Shown one piece after another: positions 22,697 through 31,710 of a stretch of DNA of 41,365 bases; position 1 is the first letter of the stretch; every line of letters starts with the position of its first letter. A model generated the notes under the pieces. That model made no database searches and was not told the origin of the DNA. It was given only the letters and a program-made list of their open reading frames with translations. The DNA comes from Deltaproteobacteria bacterium (GTDB taxonomy: Bacteria > Desulfobacterota > Desulfobaccia > Desulfobaccales > 0-14-0-80-60-11), in the NCBI GenBank assembly GCA_016875015.1, contig VGSJ01000020.1:1-41365 (forward strand), written 5' to 3'. A program made the position numbers and the translations under genes.

Positions 22697-24376
22697 ATGA
22701 CCTCTCCCTGGGCGCCGCACTATGACCCGGGAGTGCCTCTCACGGTGGGGCCGGTCACCACTTCTTTGCCCCGGCTGTTGCTGCAAGCGGCGGAACAATC
22801 TCCCCAGGCCCCGGCTTTGGTGTTTTTCGGCCGGACCACCACGTATGGCGAACTCAACACCCAGACCGCCGGTCTGGCCAGCGCCCTGCAGAATCTGGGC
22901 CTGGCCCCCGGGGAACGCCTGGGCATTTTCCTCCCCAATTGCCCCCAACTGGTGATGGCTTACCATGCCGCCCTGCGCCTGGGCGCCGTGGCGGTGATGC
23001 TCAATCCCCTCCTCAGCCCCAAAGAACTGGCCCATCAACTGGCCGACTCCGGCGCCCAGCGGCTGGTGCTCCTGGACCACTTCCTGCCCCGGCTAAAAAA
23101 AATTCGGGATCAGGTTGATCTGACCCATATCATCATCACCAGTCTGGCGGAGGCTCTCCCCTGGCCCCTTTCCTGGCTCTATCCCGTGAAAGCCCGGCGG
23201 GAAGGCCTGGCCACGGGGTTTGAACCGGGGCCGAACCGGTATTCCTTCCGGAAGTTGCTGAAACATCCCATCCGGGCCACCCCGCCTCTGCCGGAACCCG
23301 GGGACCTGGCGGTGCTGCAATATACCGGCGGCACCACCGGCGCCCCCAAGGCGGTCAGGTTGACCCACGGCAACCTCATGGCCAACGTGGCCCAGATCAG
23401 CGCCTGGCTGCCCCAGGTGCGGTACGGCGCCGAACGCCTCATGGGCCTGCTCCCCTTTTCGCACTCCTTCGGGCTTACTGCCTGTCTCAACTGGCCCATG
23501 TCCCAGGGGGCCATGATCATCGTGCTGCCCCGCTTTGAAATCAGCAGCTTTATCAAGGCCATGCAGAAATACCGGCCCACCATGCTGCCCGGGGTCCCCA
23601 CCCTCTTTGTGGCCCTGATCAACGACCCCCGCCTGCCCAAGCTCGACCTGTCCGCCCTCTGGGCCTGCATCAGCGGGTCGGCGCCTTTGCCCCTGGAAGT
23701 GCGGGACCGCTTCGAGGCGCTGAGCGGCTGCACCATAATGGAGGGCTACGGCCTGACCGAAGCCGCACCCGTGACCCATTTCAATCCTGTCCGGGGGAGG
23801 CGGCCGACCGGCAGCATGGGCATTCCCCTGCCCAGCACCCAGGCAATGGTGGTGAACCAGGAGACCGGCGGCCGGGAACTCCCGCCCGGCGAAGTGGGAG
23901 AGCTAATCATCCAGGGCCCCCAGGTCATGGAGGGGTACTGGGAGAACCCTGAAGAGTCCGCTCTGGTCCTGAGGGACGGCTGGCTCCACACGGGGGATTT
24001 GGCCCGCATGGATGAGGACGGCTATTTTTATATCGTGGAACGCAAGAAGGATCTGATCATCGCCGGGGGCTACAAAATCTATCCCCGGGAGGTGGAAGAG
24101 GTGCTCTATCAGCACCCGGGGGTGAAAGAGGCTGCGGCCCTGGGAGTGCCAGATGCTTACCGGGGGGAAACGGTGAAAGTGGTGATCGTGCCCCAGGACG
24201 GGGCCGCGCTCACCGCGGCCGACATCGAGGCCCACTGCCGCGGCTTGCTGGCGGTCTACAAGGTCCCCAAGATCATCGAGTTCCGCTCCGAGTTGCCCAA
24301 GAGCGCGGTGGGCAAGGTGCTGCGCCGGGAGCTCAAGGGGGCCGGGACCGGCACCGGCCAGGCTGTGTCCCCGTAA
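22697..24376 (+). CDS. Long-chain acyl-CoA synthetase (AMP-forming)
   Basis: A 559-residue acyl-adenylate-forming enzyme of the FadD type, which activates a fatty acid with ATP and CoA. The P-loop-like YTGGTTGAPKAV is near residue 213, the A5 motif MEGYGLTEAAP near 351, the A7 motif LHTGDLARMDEDGYFYIVER near 430 and the catalytic A10 lysine in LPKSAVGKVLRREL near 535. Length is normal. GAGGAGG at 22684-22690 fits ATG 22697 better than 22694. It could feed beta-oxidation or lipid turnover. Chain-length preference is not readable from sequence. Confidence 0.9.
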   Translation: MTSPWAPHYDPGVPLTVGPVTTSLPRLLLQAAEQSPQAPALVFFGRTTTYGELNTQTAGLASALQNLGLAPGERLGIFLPNCPQLVMAYHAALRLGAVAVMLNPLLSPKELAHQLADSGAQRLVLLDHFLPRLKKIRDQVDLTHIIITSLAEALPWPLSWLYPVKARREGLATGFEPGPNRYSFRKLLKHPIRATPPLPEPGDLAVLQYTGGTTGAPKAVRLTHGNLMANVAQISAWLPQVRYGAERLMGLLPFSHSFGLTACLNWPMSQGAMIIVLPRFEISSFIKAMQKYRPTMLPGVPTLFVALINDPRLPKLDLSALWACISGSAPLPLEVRDRFEALSGCTIMEGYGLTEAAPVTHFNPVRGRRPTGSMGIPLPSTQAMVVNQETGGRELPPGEVGELIIQGPQVMEGYWENPEESALVLRDGWLHTGDLARMDEDGYFYIVERKKDLIIAGGYKIYPREVEEVLYQHPGVKEAAALGVPDAYRGETVKVVIVPQDGAALTAADIEAHCRGLLAVYKVPKIIEFRSELPKSAVGKVLRRELKGAGTGTGQAVSP

Positions 24377-24385
24377 TCTTTTCCC

Positions 24386-24892
24386 ATGGCCCTGCGACGC
24401 GTCCTCCGCTACCACTGGCTGAAATTCCGCCGCCTCCAGGAGGATCCCCGCAAAATCGCCGGGGGTATGGCCCTGGGGGTGTTCATCGGCATCACTCCCA
24501 CCATTCCTTTCCATATGGTAGGGGTTTTGGCCCTGGCCGCCCTCTTGCGGGTCTCTCCGGTTACGGCCTTTATCGGCATCCAGATCGGCAATCCTTTGAC
24601 CATCGTGCCCCTCTATATCGCCGCCTACAAGGTGGGGCAATTCCTGCTGTATAGCGGCAAGCCCCTGGTGTTTCCGGAGACCTTCAGTTTCAAAGCCTGG
24701 ATTTCCGTGCTCTGGCAGGGGGAGGTAGCTTTGCAGGTGGGGGGGGTTATCCTGGCCATTCCCCCGGCCATCGTGGCCTATTTCTTGACCCTGTGGATCG
24801 TCCAGCGCTATCACCGGCGCAAAGCGAAAAAGGCTCTCAGTGCCCTGCGAATCTCCCAAAACCCTCCTGCACCGTCTGGGTCTGAGGCCTAA
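24386..24892 (+). CDS. DUF2062 membrane protein
   Basis: A 168-residue integral membrane protein with the DUF2062 hallmark: a basic N-terminus, then DPRKIAGGMALGVFIGITPTIPFHM and later IGIQIGNPLTIVPLYIAAYKVGQ. Three or four spans are visible and the C-terminus is basic (YHRRKAKKALSALR). Function is unknown; the family is often found with glycosyltransferases or lipid genes. It starts 9 bp after the acyl-CoA synthetase gene, and its last 53 bp overlap the start of rsmA. Confidence 0.88.
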   Translation: MALRRVLRYHWLKFRRLQEDPRKIAGGMALGVFIGITPTIPFHMVGVLALAALLRVSPVTAFIGIQIGNPLTIVPLYIAAYKVGQFLLYSGKPLVFPETFSFKAWISVLWQGEVALQVGGVILAIPPAIVAYFLTLWIVQRYHRRKAKKALSALRISQNPPAPSGSEA

Positions 24893-25700
24893 GAAGGCCC
24901 TGGGGCAGCATTTCCTGCTCCACCCGCACCAGGCCCGGCGCATTGTCGCGGCCTTGCACCTTACCGGCGAAGACACCGTGGTGGAGATCGGCGCGGGTCT
25001 GGGGGCCCTCACCAGCTGGTTGGCGCTGGCCGCCCGCCGGGTGATCGCCCTGGAGCGGGACCCGGAACTGGCCCGGTTTCTTAAAGAAGAGCTTTTGGTC
25101 GAGCCCCCCGGGGTCGAGGTCATCTGTCAGGACGTACTCAAGTTCGACTTCCCCGGGGCCGCCCGGGACGCGGGCCGGCCCCTAAGCGTGGTGGGGAACC
25201 TCCCCTACCAGATCACCTCGCCGTTGCTGTTCACCTTGATTCGGGAAAGTGCGGCCATCTCCCAGGCCGTGCTCATGATGCAGCAGGAGGTGGGGACGCG
25301 GCTGTTGGCCTCGCCGGGCCCCAAGGATTACGGGATTCTGTCGGTCCTGGGGCAGTACTATTTCCGGGTGACCCGCCTCTTTGCCCTGTCACCGGGTAAT
25401 TTTTATCCCCCGCCCCAGGTGGATTCGGTGGTGCTGCGGCTGGTCCCGGAGACCCCGGCCCCGGCGGCCCTCGACCAGGCCTTGCTGCACCGATTGGTCA
25501 AGACCGCCTTCGGCCACCGCCGCAAGACCTTAAACAACACCCTGGTTTCCGGGGCCGCGGCCTTCGGGCTGACCCCGGAGGCGATGCGCGTCCTCCTGGC
25601 TCAGTTGGGCATCGACCTCAGGCGCCGGGGAGAAACCCTGAGCGTGGCGGAATTTGTGGAAATTAGCAACCAGGTGGCGCGGTTGAGGGGAGTAATGTAG
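24840..25700 (+). CDS. rsmA: 16S rRNA (adenine1518/1519-N6)-dimethyltransferase
   Basis: A 286-residue RsmA/KsgA enzyme, which dimethylates two adjacent adenines near the 3' end of 16S rRNA with SAM during 30S assembly. The motifs are KKALGQHFLLHPHQARRIV, motif I VVEIGAGLGALT, ALERDPELA, catalytic NLPYQITSPLL and the C-terminal KTAFGHRRKTLNNTL. The start is unusual: the most plausible codon is GTG 24840, with AGG 6 nt upstream, inside the DUF2062 gene. No later ATG/GTG/TTG precedes the conserved KALGQHF region, so the 53-bp overlap seems real. Confidence 0.93.
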   Translation: MPCESPKTLLHRLGLRPKKALGQHFLLHPHQARRIVAALHLTGEDTVVEIGAGLGALTSWLALAARRVIALERDPELARFLKEELLVEPPGVEVICQDVLKFDFPGAARDAGRPLSVVGNLPYQITSPLLFTLIRESAAISQAVLMMQQEVGTRLLASPGPKDYGILSVLGQYYFRVTRLFALSPGNFYPPPQVDSVVLRLVPETPAPAALDQALLHRLVKTAFGHRRKTLNNTLVSGAAAFGLTPEAMRVLLAQLGIDLRRRGETLSVAEFVEISNQVARLRGVM

Positions 25701-25759
25701 GCGGGCATTGCCCGCCATCAGGGGGCTGCCTCCCCCCAAAAAAACGAAGAAGCAGCGAT

Positions 25760-26644
25760 ATGGGCATGGGGACCTGGTTGGCTTTAGGCCTGGGCGCGGC
25801 CCTGGGAGATTCCGGCGCCGACGTCGTGACCAAGCGGTATTTCGTCCAGCCGTCGCCCTACGGCATGGCCTTGGTGCGGTTGCTGGCGGCCGTCCCGTTT
25901 CTGGCCCTGGTGGGTCTCGGCCTCAGTCTGCCGGAATTGTCGCCCCCTTTCTGGTTCATCGTGGCCGCCATGCTGCCTCTGGAGGCGGCCGCCCTGCTCC
26001 TTTACATGCAGGCCTTGCGTGTCTGCCATCTCTCCCTGTGCGTCCCCTTTCTGGCCTTTACCCCGGTTTTTCTCATCTTCACCGGCTGGTTGGTGCTGGG
26101 CGAACGCCTGAGCCGGTGGGGAGTAGCGGGCACCGTGCTGATCGCCCTGGGGAGCTACATTCTAGGTCTGGGGGCCGATGGTAACGCGAAAACCGGGTTC
26201 CTGGCGCCGCTCAAAGCCCTGGCCCGAGAGCGCGGCGCCCGCCTCATGCTGCTGGTGGCGGCCATCTACTCCTTGACCGCCGCCCTGTACAAATCAGCCA
26301 TCCTGCACTCCGCGCCGGCCTTTTTCGGGGTGATGTATCCCCTGGTGTTCACCGGGCTTATGGTGACGGGGTATCCCTTAAACCGGGTGCCGCTCCGGCC
26401 CGCGATTAAGGGCCATCTGGGCTGGTGGCTGATCCTGGGCTTCTGCTTTGCCTTGAGCAGCCTCACCCTGGCGGGGGGCATGGAACTGGCGCCCGCCGCC
26501 TATCTGGTGGCCGTCAAACGGCTGAGCCTCCTGTTGAGCGTCCTCCTGGGGGGGCTATGGCTCAAGGAGCGGCCCTTCTTGCCGCGGCTCATCGGCGCCG
26601 GCTTGATGTGTGCCGGGGTGGGGCTCATTGCCCTCCGGGGTTAA
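25760..26644 (+). CDS. EamA/DMT-family transporter
   Basis: A 294-residue membrane protein of about ten spans in two EamA half-repeats (drug/metabolite transporter superfamily). Typical features are TGWLVLGERLSRWGVAGTVLIALG closing the first half and LLSVLLGGLWLKERPFLPRLIGAGLMCAGV closing the second. These proteins export amino acids, nucleosides or other metabolites; the substrate is not predictable. ATG 25760 or 25766 may be used, and the ribosome site is weak. A small GCGGGCATTGCCCGC hairpin lies in the gap after rsmA. Confidence 0.88.
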   Translation: MGMGTWLALGLGAALGDSGADVVTKRYFVQPSPYGMALVRLLAAVPFLALVGLGLSLPELSPPFWFIVAAMLPLEAAALLLYMQALRVCHLSLCVPFLAFTPVFLIFTGWLVLGERLSRWGVAGTVLIALGSYILGLGADGNAKTGFLAPLKALARERGARLMLLVAAIYSLTAALYKSAILHSAPAFFGVMYPLVFTGLMVTGYPLNRVPLRPAIKGHLGWWLILGFCFALSSLTLAGGMELAPAAYLVAVKRLSLLLSVLLGGLWLKERPFLPRLIGAGLMCAGVGLIALRG

Positions 26645-26732
26645 GGTCTTCAGGGTGTTGATCATTTAGGAAGGTGCTCGTGCCTAGTGATTGATTGCAT
26701 TAATCTAACGCCTATTAAAGGTGGGGGAAAAT

Positions 26733-26790
26733 TCCCCCCTTTTCTAAAGGGGGGTAAGGGGGGATTAAATAAGCGCTTGATAAAACAAGC
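26733..26790. repeat. Fold-back repeat, half copy
   Basis: CCCCCTTTTCTAAAGGGGGGTAAGG followed by GGATTAAATAAGCGCTTGAT matches the left half of the 7211-7301 element. The second hairpin is absent. Confidence 0.65.
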
Positions 26791-26845
26791 ATTGCCGCCA
26801 TAACTGGGTATTTATTGCTACTCCCAACTGATTTGCCCTCAGCCC

Positions 26846-26874
26846 TTGACAGCCGGGCGGCAACCGCATAAAAC
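26846..26874 (+). promoter_or_regulatory. Possible promoter for the phenylacetate-CoA ligase gene
   Basis: TTGACA at 26846-26851 is a perfect -35 box. A 16-17-bp spacer leads to ATAAAAC (26868-26874), a weak -10 element. Start of transcription would be near 26882, about 37 nt before the proposed GTG start. Confidence 0.35.
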
Positions 26875-26918
26875 GTCGGGAGCCGAAATTTTTGGGCAAA
26901 ACCACCTGGAGATGTGCC

Positions 26919-28208
26919 GTGTATTGGGATGCCAACCTCGAAACCTTACATCCGGCGGCGATGCAAGAGCTGCAATTGAGCCGCCTGCGGCAGACCGTGG
27001 AGCGCGCCGCCCACAGTCCCTTTTATGGCCGGCGCTTGAAAGAGGCGGGCGTTGCCGCCGCCAACCTCCGGTCCCTGGAGGATATCCGCCGGATTCCTTT
27101 TACCGCCAAAGACGATCTTCGGGCCCACGGTGAGGAGATGCTGACCCTGCCGCTGGACGACATGGTGCGGCTCCACGCCTCCTCCGGGACCACGGGCCAG
27201 GCCACGGTGATTTATTATACCCGCGCCGATATCGAGACCTGGGCGGACCTGGTGGCGCGTTCCCTTTACATGACCGGGATGCGGGCCTCTGACGTGTTTC
27301 AGAACATGATGGGCTACGGCCTGTTCACCGGAGGGCTGGGGTTCCATTACGGCGCTGAGCGGCTGGGGGCCCTGACCATCCCCATCGGGGCCGGCAACAG
27401 CCAGCGCCAGTTACAGCTGATGCAGTTGTTTGCCACCACCGCGATCCACATTATCCCCAGCTATGCCCTGTACCTGCTCCAAACCTTTGCCGCGCACGGC
27501 CTGGACCCCCGGGATTTGCCGCTGCGCCTGGCCTTTCTGGGGGCCGAGCCCCACTCCGAAGATATGCGGCGGCGCATCGAGGCGGCTTACGGGGTTAAGG
27601 CCTACAATTCCTATGGGCTCTCCGAAATGAACGGCCCCGGGGTGGCGTTCGAGTGTCAGGAGCAGAACGGCATGCACGTCTGGGAAGACGCCTTCTGGTT
27701 GGAGGTGTTGGACCCCGAGACCTTGACGCCGGTCCCGCCGGGCGAGCCGGGCGAGCTGGTCTTTACCAACCTTACCCGGCAGGGTATGCCGCTGTTGCGC
27801 TATCGCACCCGGGACCTGGCCTCCTTTGACGACTCACCCTGTCCCTGCGGCCGCGGCTTTAGGCGCCTCTCCCGGATCGTGGGGCGCACCGATGACATGG
27901 TGATCATCAAAGGGGTCAACATCTTCCCCCTGCAGATCGACAAGGTGCTCATGGCCATGCCGGAGGTGGGCACGCAGTACCTGGTGGAATTGACCCGGCA
28001 GGATTACCGCGACCAGATGCTGGTCAAGGTGGAGGTGCAACAGAACTTTTTCCAGGAGGACCTCAGGTATCTCAAGCAGCTGCAAAAACGGATCACCGAG
28101 GCCCTCAAAAGTGAACTGCTGGTCACGCCCCGGGTGGAACTGGTGGAGCCCAACACCCTGCCCCGGACCGAAGGCAAGGCCCAGCGGGTCGTGGATAAGC
28201 GGACCTGA
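26919..28208 (+). CDS. Phenylacetate-CoA ligase family protein
   Basis: A 429-residue adenylate-forming ligase of the PaaK family, which activates phenylacetate or a similar aryl acid to its CoA thioester. Landmarks are the start YWDANLETLHPAAMQELQLSRL, the P-loop SSGTTGQATVIYY near residue 90, YNSYGLSEMNGPGVAFEC near 230, RYRTRDLA and a C-terminal domain with GRTDDMVIIKGVNIFP and PRTEGKAQRV. GTG 26919 is chosen because GGAGA lies 6 nt upstream and the N-terminus then matches the family; a TTG at 26892 would add an unconserved lead. No other paa genes are nearby, so an indolepyruvate-linked or fermentative role is also possible. Confidence 0.9.
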   Translation: MYWDANLETLHPAAMQELQLSRLRQTVERAAHSPFYGRRLKEAGVAAANLRSLEDIRRIPFTAKDDLRAHGEEMLTLPLDDMVRLHASSGTTGQATVIYYTRADIETWADLVARSLYMTGMRASDVFQNMMGYGLFTGGLGFHYGAERLGALTIPIGAGNSQRQLQLMQLFATTAIHIIPSYALYLLQTFAAHGLDPRDLPLRLAFLGAEPHSEDMRRRIEAAYGVKAYNSYGLSEMNGPGVAFECQEQNGMHVWEDAFWLEVLDPETLTPVPPGEPGELVFTNLTRQGMPLLRYRTRDLASFDDSPCPCGRGFRRLSRIVGRTDDMVIIKGVNIFPLQIDKVLMAMPEVGTQYLVELTRQDYRDQMLVKVEVQQNFFQEDLRYLKQLQKRITEALKSELLVTPRVELVEPNTLPRTEGKAQRVVDKRT

Positions 28209-28291
28209 GGGGGGAGGACTGACAACTCCAGCCAGGCCCCGCCGGGGCGGGTTTAAAACCAGCCCCTACGCATGTATTAAGGCCCCTTTCC

Positions 28292-28320
28292 TTGACAACA
28301 CCTGATCCCGGTGTTAAAAA
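28292..28320 (+). promoter_or_regulatory. tRNA-Ser promoter
   Basis: TTGACA at 28292-28297, a 17-bp spacer, then TAAAAA at 28315-28320 (four of six consensus bases). The tRNA begins at 28331, the distance expected for a short leader. Confidence 0.6.
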
Positions 28321-28330
28321 TTCAAAATGT

Positions 28331-28416
28331 GGAGGGATGGCCGAGTGGTTTAAGGCAGCGGTCTTGAAAACCGCAGACCGGAAGGTCCGTGGGTTCGAAT
28401 CCTACTCCCTCCGCCA
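28331..28416 (+). tRNA. tRNA-Ser (anticodon TGA)
   Basis: An 86-nt tRNA with acceptor stem GGAGGGA/TCCCTCC, discriminator G and an encoded CCA. The anticodon arm GCGGT-CTTGAAA-ACCGC places TGA as anticodon. The long variable arm (CAGACCGGAAGGTCCGTG region) and T-loop GGTTCGAATCC are typical of serine tRNA. The 3' end is immediately followed by a transposase remnant. Confidence 0.97.
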
Positions 28417-28567
28417 TCAAATCCTGTTCGCCGAAGCGGTGGCATACGCCCAATCCTTAGCCCGTCAGCATGAAAAGCTCACCTGGAACGGCTTCCGGGT
28501 GTATGCCATTGACGGCGCCAAGAAAAACTGTACCGCATCCGGTTTTCTGGACACAAGTTTTTATTAA
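28417..28567 (+). pseudogene. IS4-like transposase fragment at the tRNA-Ser 3' end
   Basis: An open stretch of about 50 codons without its own start. It includes AYAQSLARQHEKLTWNGFRVYAIDGAKKN, which resembles the first catalytic-Asp region of IS4-family transposases (a W-x-G-(F/Y)-R-V-x-A-(I/V)-D-G pattern). The reading frame ends after an unrelated-looking tail. Both ends of the transposase are missing, so this is a decayed insertion next to a tRNA gene. The remaining gap to the kinase gene (28568-28768) holds a TATGAT word near 28673 but no clear promoter. Confidence 0.5.
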
Positions 28568-28768
28568 GCCGCTCGCGCGAGTGAGGCTTGGGCGCAACCC
28601 CCCGCCGCTTATCTTGTCTGGCCCTCACCCCTTGAACCATGCCGGCCTCTTCCTGCAAGCGGCCTATTTCTGATATGATGGTTACGTCGGTCATCCTACC
28701 TGATGGGCAAACTTCCGGGAAACCGATACCCATCACCGCAGCCACAGGACACCCAAGGAGGCCTGGGA

Positions 28769-31252
28769 ATGGCGGAAGAGGCAGCCGTAGTCGCCATGGA
28801 GAAACTGGATCAGCCGGAATCGGGGGAGAAGGAACACCGCCGGGAACTGCACCTGTTTAACCAAATCGCCACCATTACCGCGCACACCCTGGATCTCCAG
28901 GAGATCATCGACGCGGTTCTCTCGGCGGTTTTGGAGTTCTTCCGGATTGACGCCGGCTTTTTGCTGTTGTGGGACCAGGAGCGCCAACGCCTGACCTACG
29001 CCGCCTCCCGGGGCTTGCCCCAGGAGTACCTGGGCCAGTTCTCCGGCGGGGCGCTGGAAGGCCTTATGGAGTCCAACCGGTCCCATGCCGTCGACCCCTT
29101 GATCATTAAGGATATCCGCGATGATCCGCGCCTGTTCTCTTCCACCTTTACCGATCTGATCCGGCAAGACCCCGCGTTCCGGGCGGTGGCCAGCATTCCC
29201 TTGAGATATCGGGACGATATTATCGGGTTCCTCAATCTGGCGGCGAAAAGTGCCCGGCCCTTCCGGTCTTCCCGGCGACAGAAGTATTTCCTCGGCATCC
29301 TGGGGAACCAGATCGGCCTGGCCATTGAAAACGCCCGCCTCTATCACCAGCTGCGGCGCTCGGAGAGGCGCTACCGCCGCATCTTTGAAGGTTCCAAGGA
29401 CATGATTTTCGTCACCGACCGGGAGGGCCGCCTCCTGGACCTCAACCCGGCGGGAGTGGAACTCTTGAAGTTTTCCTCCAAGGCCGAGGCCCTCAGCCTG
29501 TCCCATCTCAGGGAAGTCTTTCAAGAGCCGCGCGACTGGGAGCGGTTTCAGCTCAAAGTGGAAGTGGAGGACTACATCCGGGACCTGGAATTGACCCTGA
29601 AACCGCAGACTGGCGGCCAGGTCTACGCCCTGCTCACCGGCATCGTGCGCCGGAATAAGGAGGGCCGCATCACCGGTTACGAAGGCATCTTGAAAAATAT
29701 CAACGAACGCAAGCTCAAGGAATGGGAGCTCCTGCGGGAGAAGAAAACCACCGAAGGCATTCTGGAAGGCCTGCCGGTGCCCACCTTCGTCATCGACCGC
29801 ACCCACCGCATCATCTACTGGAACCGGGCCTGCGAAGAACTGACCGGGTTTTCCCGGCATGAAATGGTGGGGACCTACCGCTACTGGCTGCCCTTCTACA
29901 CCCATGAGCGGCCGTCCATGGCCTCCCTGGTGGTGGAGCAAAACATCAAGGCCCTGGAAAAGTTTTTCGGGGACAAAAACCTCAAACCATCCCCCAACCT
30001 GCCGGGGGCCTATGAGGCCTACGAGTATTTCCCCAACTTCCGGGGCCGGGAACGCTATCTCTATCATACCGCCTCCCCCATCTATGATGATGAGGGCCGC
30101 ATCCAGGGGGCGGTGCAGGTCATCCTGGACATGACCAAGCGGGAACAGCTGGCCCGGGAACTGACGGATTCCGAAGATAAGTTCCGCCGCCTGGTGGAAA
30201 CCTCCCTGGACGGCATCGTCCTGCACCGCAATATGAAGCTCCTGTACGTGAACCGGGCCTGCCTGGAGATGTTCCATTACCAGGAACCCGCCCAGATGCT
30301 GAACCGATCGCTTCTCAGGTTTGTGGACCCCCAATACCACCAAGTGGTGGAGCGGTGGCAGACGCAATTGCAGCGCGGGGCTTCCACCCCCCGGATCTTT
30401 GAAATGAAGGGGGTCAAAAAGGACGGCAGCAAATTCGACATAGAGGGCGTCTCGTTCCCCACCACCTACGAAGGCCGGCCCGCCATCCAGACCCATATCC
30501 GGGACATCACCCACAAGAAGCACCTGGAAGAGCACCTGAGCCGCACGGAAAAGTTGGCGGCCCTGGGACAGCTGGCCGCGGGGGTGGCCCATGAAATCAA
30601 TAATCCCCTGGGGGGCATCCTGGTTTACAGCTACCTGCTCCTGGAGGACCTAAACCCGGAAGCGCCGGAGCGGACCCAGGTGGAGAAGATTGTCCGGGAA
30701 GCCACCCGCTGCAAGGAGATCGTCCAAGGACTGTTGGAGTTCTCCCGGCACATGCCCTCCAAGATGGTGCCCCTGAATATCAACGCCGTCCTGGAAGAGG
30801 CGATCTCCCTGGTGGAGGATCATCTCATGTTCCAGGGCATTCGGCTGGTTCAGGAACTCGATCCGCACCTGCCCCCCGTCTTGGGCGACAAGAACAAACT
30901 TGAGCAGGTGTTTATCAATCTGTTGATGAACGGCGGGGAGTCCATGCAGGGCGAGGGCCAGCTTTCCGTCAGCACCGAGGTGGCCAAAGGTGGCGACCTG
31001 GCGCTCATTCATTTTAAGGACACCGGGCCCGGCATCCCGGAACACTTGCTCAGCCGACTCTTCGATCCGTTCTTCACCACCAAGGAAGTGGGTAAGGGCG
31101 TGGGCCTGGGATTGTCCATCAGCTATGGCATCATTCAGAAACACCTGGGCCGGATCTACGTGGAACGGACCGGGACAGAAGGGACCGCCTTTGTCATCGA
31201 ACTTCCGGTTCACCGGGAATCGCCGGGCGCCACCCTGGAGAATCAGACTTAG
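28769..31252 (+). CDS. GAF and triple-PAS sensor histidine kinase
   Basis: An 827-residue cytoplasmic kinase. Domains in order: GAF (about residues 28-190), PAS (about 200-320), a larger PAS (about 325-465) with an insert around TYRYWLPFYTHERPSM, a third PAS (about 470-595), HisKA with phospho-acceptor H608 (GVAHEINNPLGGIL) and HATPase_c (about 700-815) with INLLMNGGESM, DTGPGIPE and GVGLGLSI. ATG 28769 is preferred over 28703 because AAGGAGG lies 7 nt upstream. There are no transmembrane spans, so it should sense a soluble or redox signal. No response-regulator gene is adjacent. Confidence 0.9.
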   Translation: MAEEAAVVAMEKLDQPESGEKEHRRELHLFNQIATITAHTLDLQEIIDAVLSAVLEFFRIDAGFLLLWDQERQRLTYAASRGLPQEYLGQFSGGALEGLMESNRSHAVDPLIIKDIRDDPRLFSSTFTDLIRQDPAFRAVASIPLRYRDDIIGFLNLAAKSARPFRSSRRQKYFLGILGNQIGLAIENARLYHQLRRSERRYRRIFEGSKDMIFVTDREGRLLDLNPAGVELLKFSSKAEALSLSHLREVFQEPRDWERFQLKVEVEDYIRDLELTLKPQTGGQVYALLTGIVRRNKEGRITGYEGILKNINERKLKEWELLREKKTTEGILEGLPVPTFVIDRTHRIIYWNRACEELTGFSRHEMVGTYRYWLPFYTHERPSMASLVVEQNIKALEKFFGDKNLKPSPNLPGAYEAYEYFPNFRGRERYLYHTASPIYDDEGRIQGAVQVILDMTKREQLARELTDSEDKFRRLVETSLDGIVLHRNMKLLYVNRACLEMFHYQEPAQMLNRSLLRFVDPQYHQVVERWQTQLQRGASTPRIFEMKGVKKDGSKFDIEGVSFPTTYEGRPAIQTHIRDITHKKHLEEHLSRTEKLAALGQLAAGVAHEINNPLGGILVYSYLLLEDLNPEAPERTQVEKIVREATRCKEIVQGLLEFSRHMPSKMVPLNINAVLEEAISLVEDHLMFQGIRLVQELDPHLPPVLGDKNKLEQVFINLLMNGGESMQGEGQLSVSTEVAKGGDLALIHFKDTGPGIPEHLLSRLFDPFFTTKEVGKGVGLGLSISYGIIQKHLGRIYVERTGTEGTAFVIELPVHRESPGATLENQT

Positions 31253-31468
31253 AGAAAAAAAGCACAAATTCTGAGGCCCGTCTCGGCCCCGGAGGCCGCC
31301 GCCCGGCCGGGGGCCTGATATAACCGGCACATATTTATAGGCAATCCGGTTCAAGGTTTTCTCCTCACCTTTTTGCCAAAAAATATTGACTATGAGGCGG
31401 GGGTATGATAGGTAGGCACATGTGAAAAGAATCTTTTTCTTTGGGGGGATTACCCTGGCGGACCGGCG

Positions 31469-31702
31469 TTGAAGGAAGACACCAAAAAATTTTTACGAGA
31501 GCTTTTTTCCGGGGGTTACCGGGCTAGCTCCATCGGTTTGTCTCTGGTGTTCGCCATTTTTATCGGCGCCTTTTTGGGCTATTTGCTCGATAACTACTTT
31601 GACACCGGCTATCTGTTCAAAATCATCGGTTTGATTTTTGGCATTATCGCCGGTTTTCGCAACGTCTATATTTTGGGTAAGAAATTCCAGGACCAGAAGT
31701 GA
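31469..31702 (+). CDS. atpZ: AtpZ/AtpI-type small ATP synthase accessory membrane protein
   Basis: A 77-residue protein with two membrane spans (about residues 18-42 and 49-68) and the family pattern SSIGLSLVFAIFIGAFLGYLLD followed by IIGLIFGIIAGFRNVY. AtpZ/AtpI proteins are encoded at the head of F0 operons and help c-ring assembly or Mg/Ca transport. The start is TTG 31469, with no strong Shine-Dalgarno sequence, so expression is probably low. The stop lies 8 bp before the next gene's ATG. Confidence 0.8.
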   Translation: MKEDTKKFLRELFSGGYRASSIGLSLVFAIFIGAFLGYLLDNYFDTGYLFKIIGLIFGIIAGFRNVYILGKKFQDQK

Positions 31703-31710
31703 GGGGCGCG

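Noticed and set aside
28733-30592. 619-codon minus-strand open frame
   Set aside because: Antisense to the GAF/PAS kinase, with no start context or motifs.
31384-31412. TTGACT...TATGAT upstream of atpZ as an F0 promoter
   Set aside because: The spacer is only 12 bp, too short for sigma-70. A promoter must exist near here but I cannot place it.
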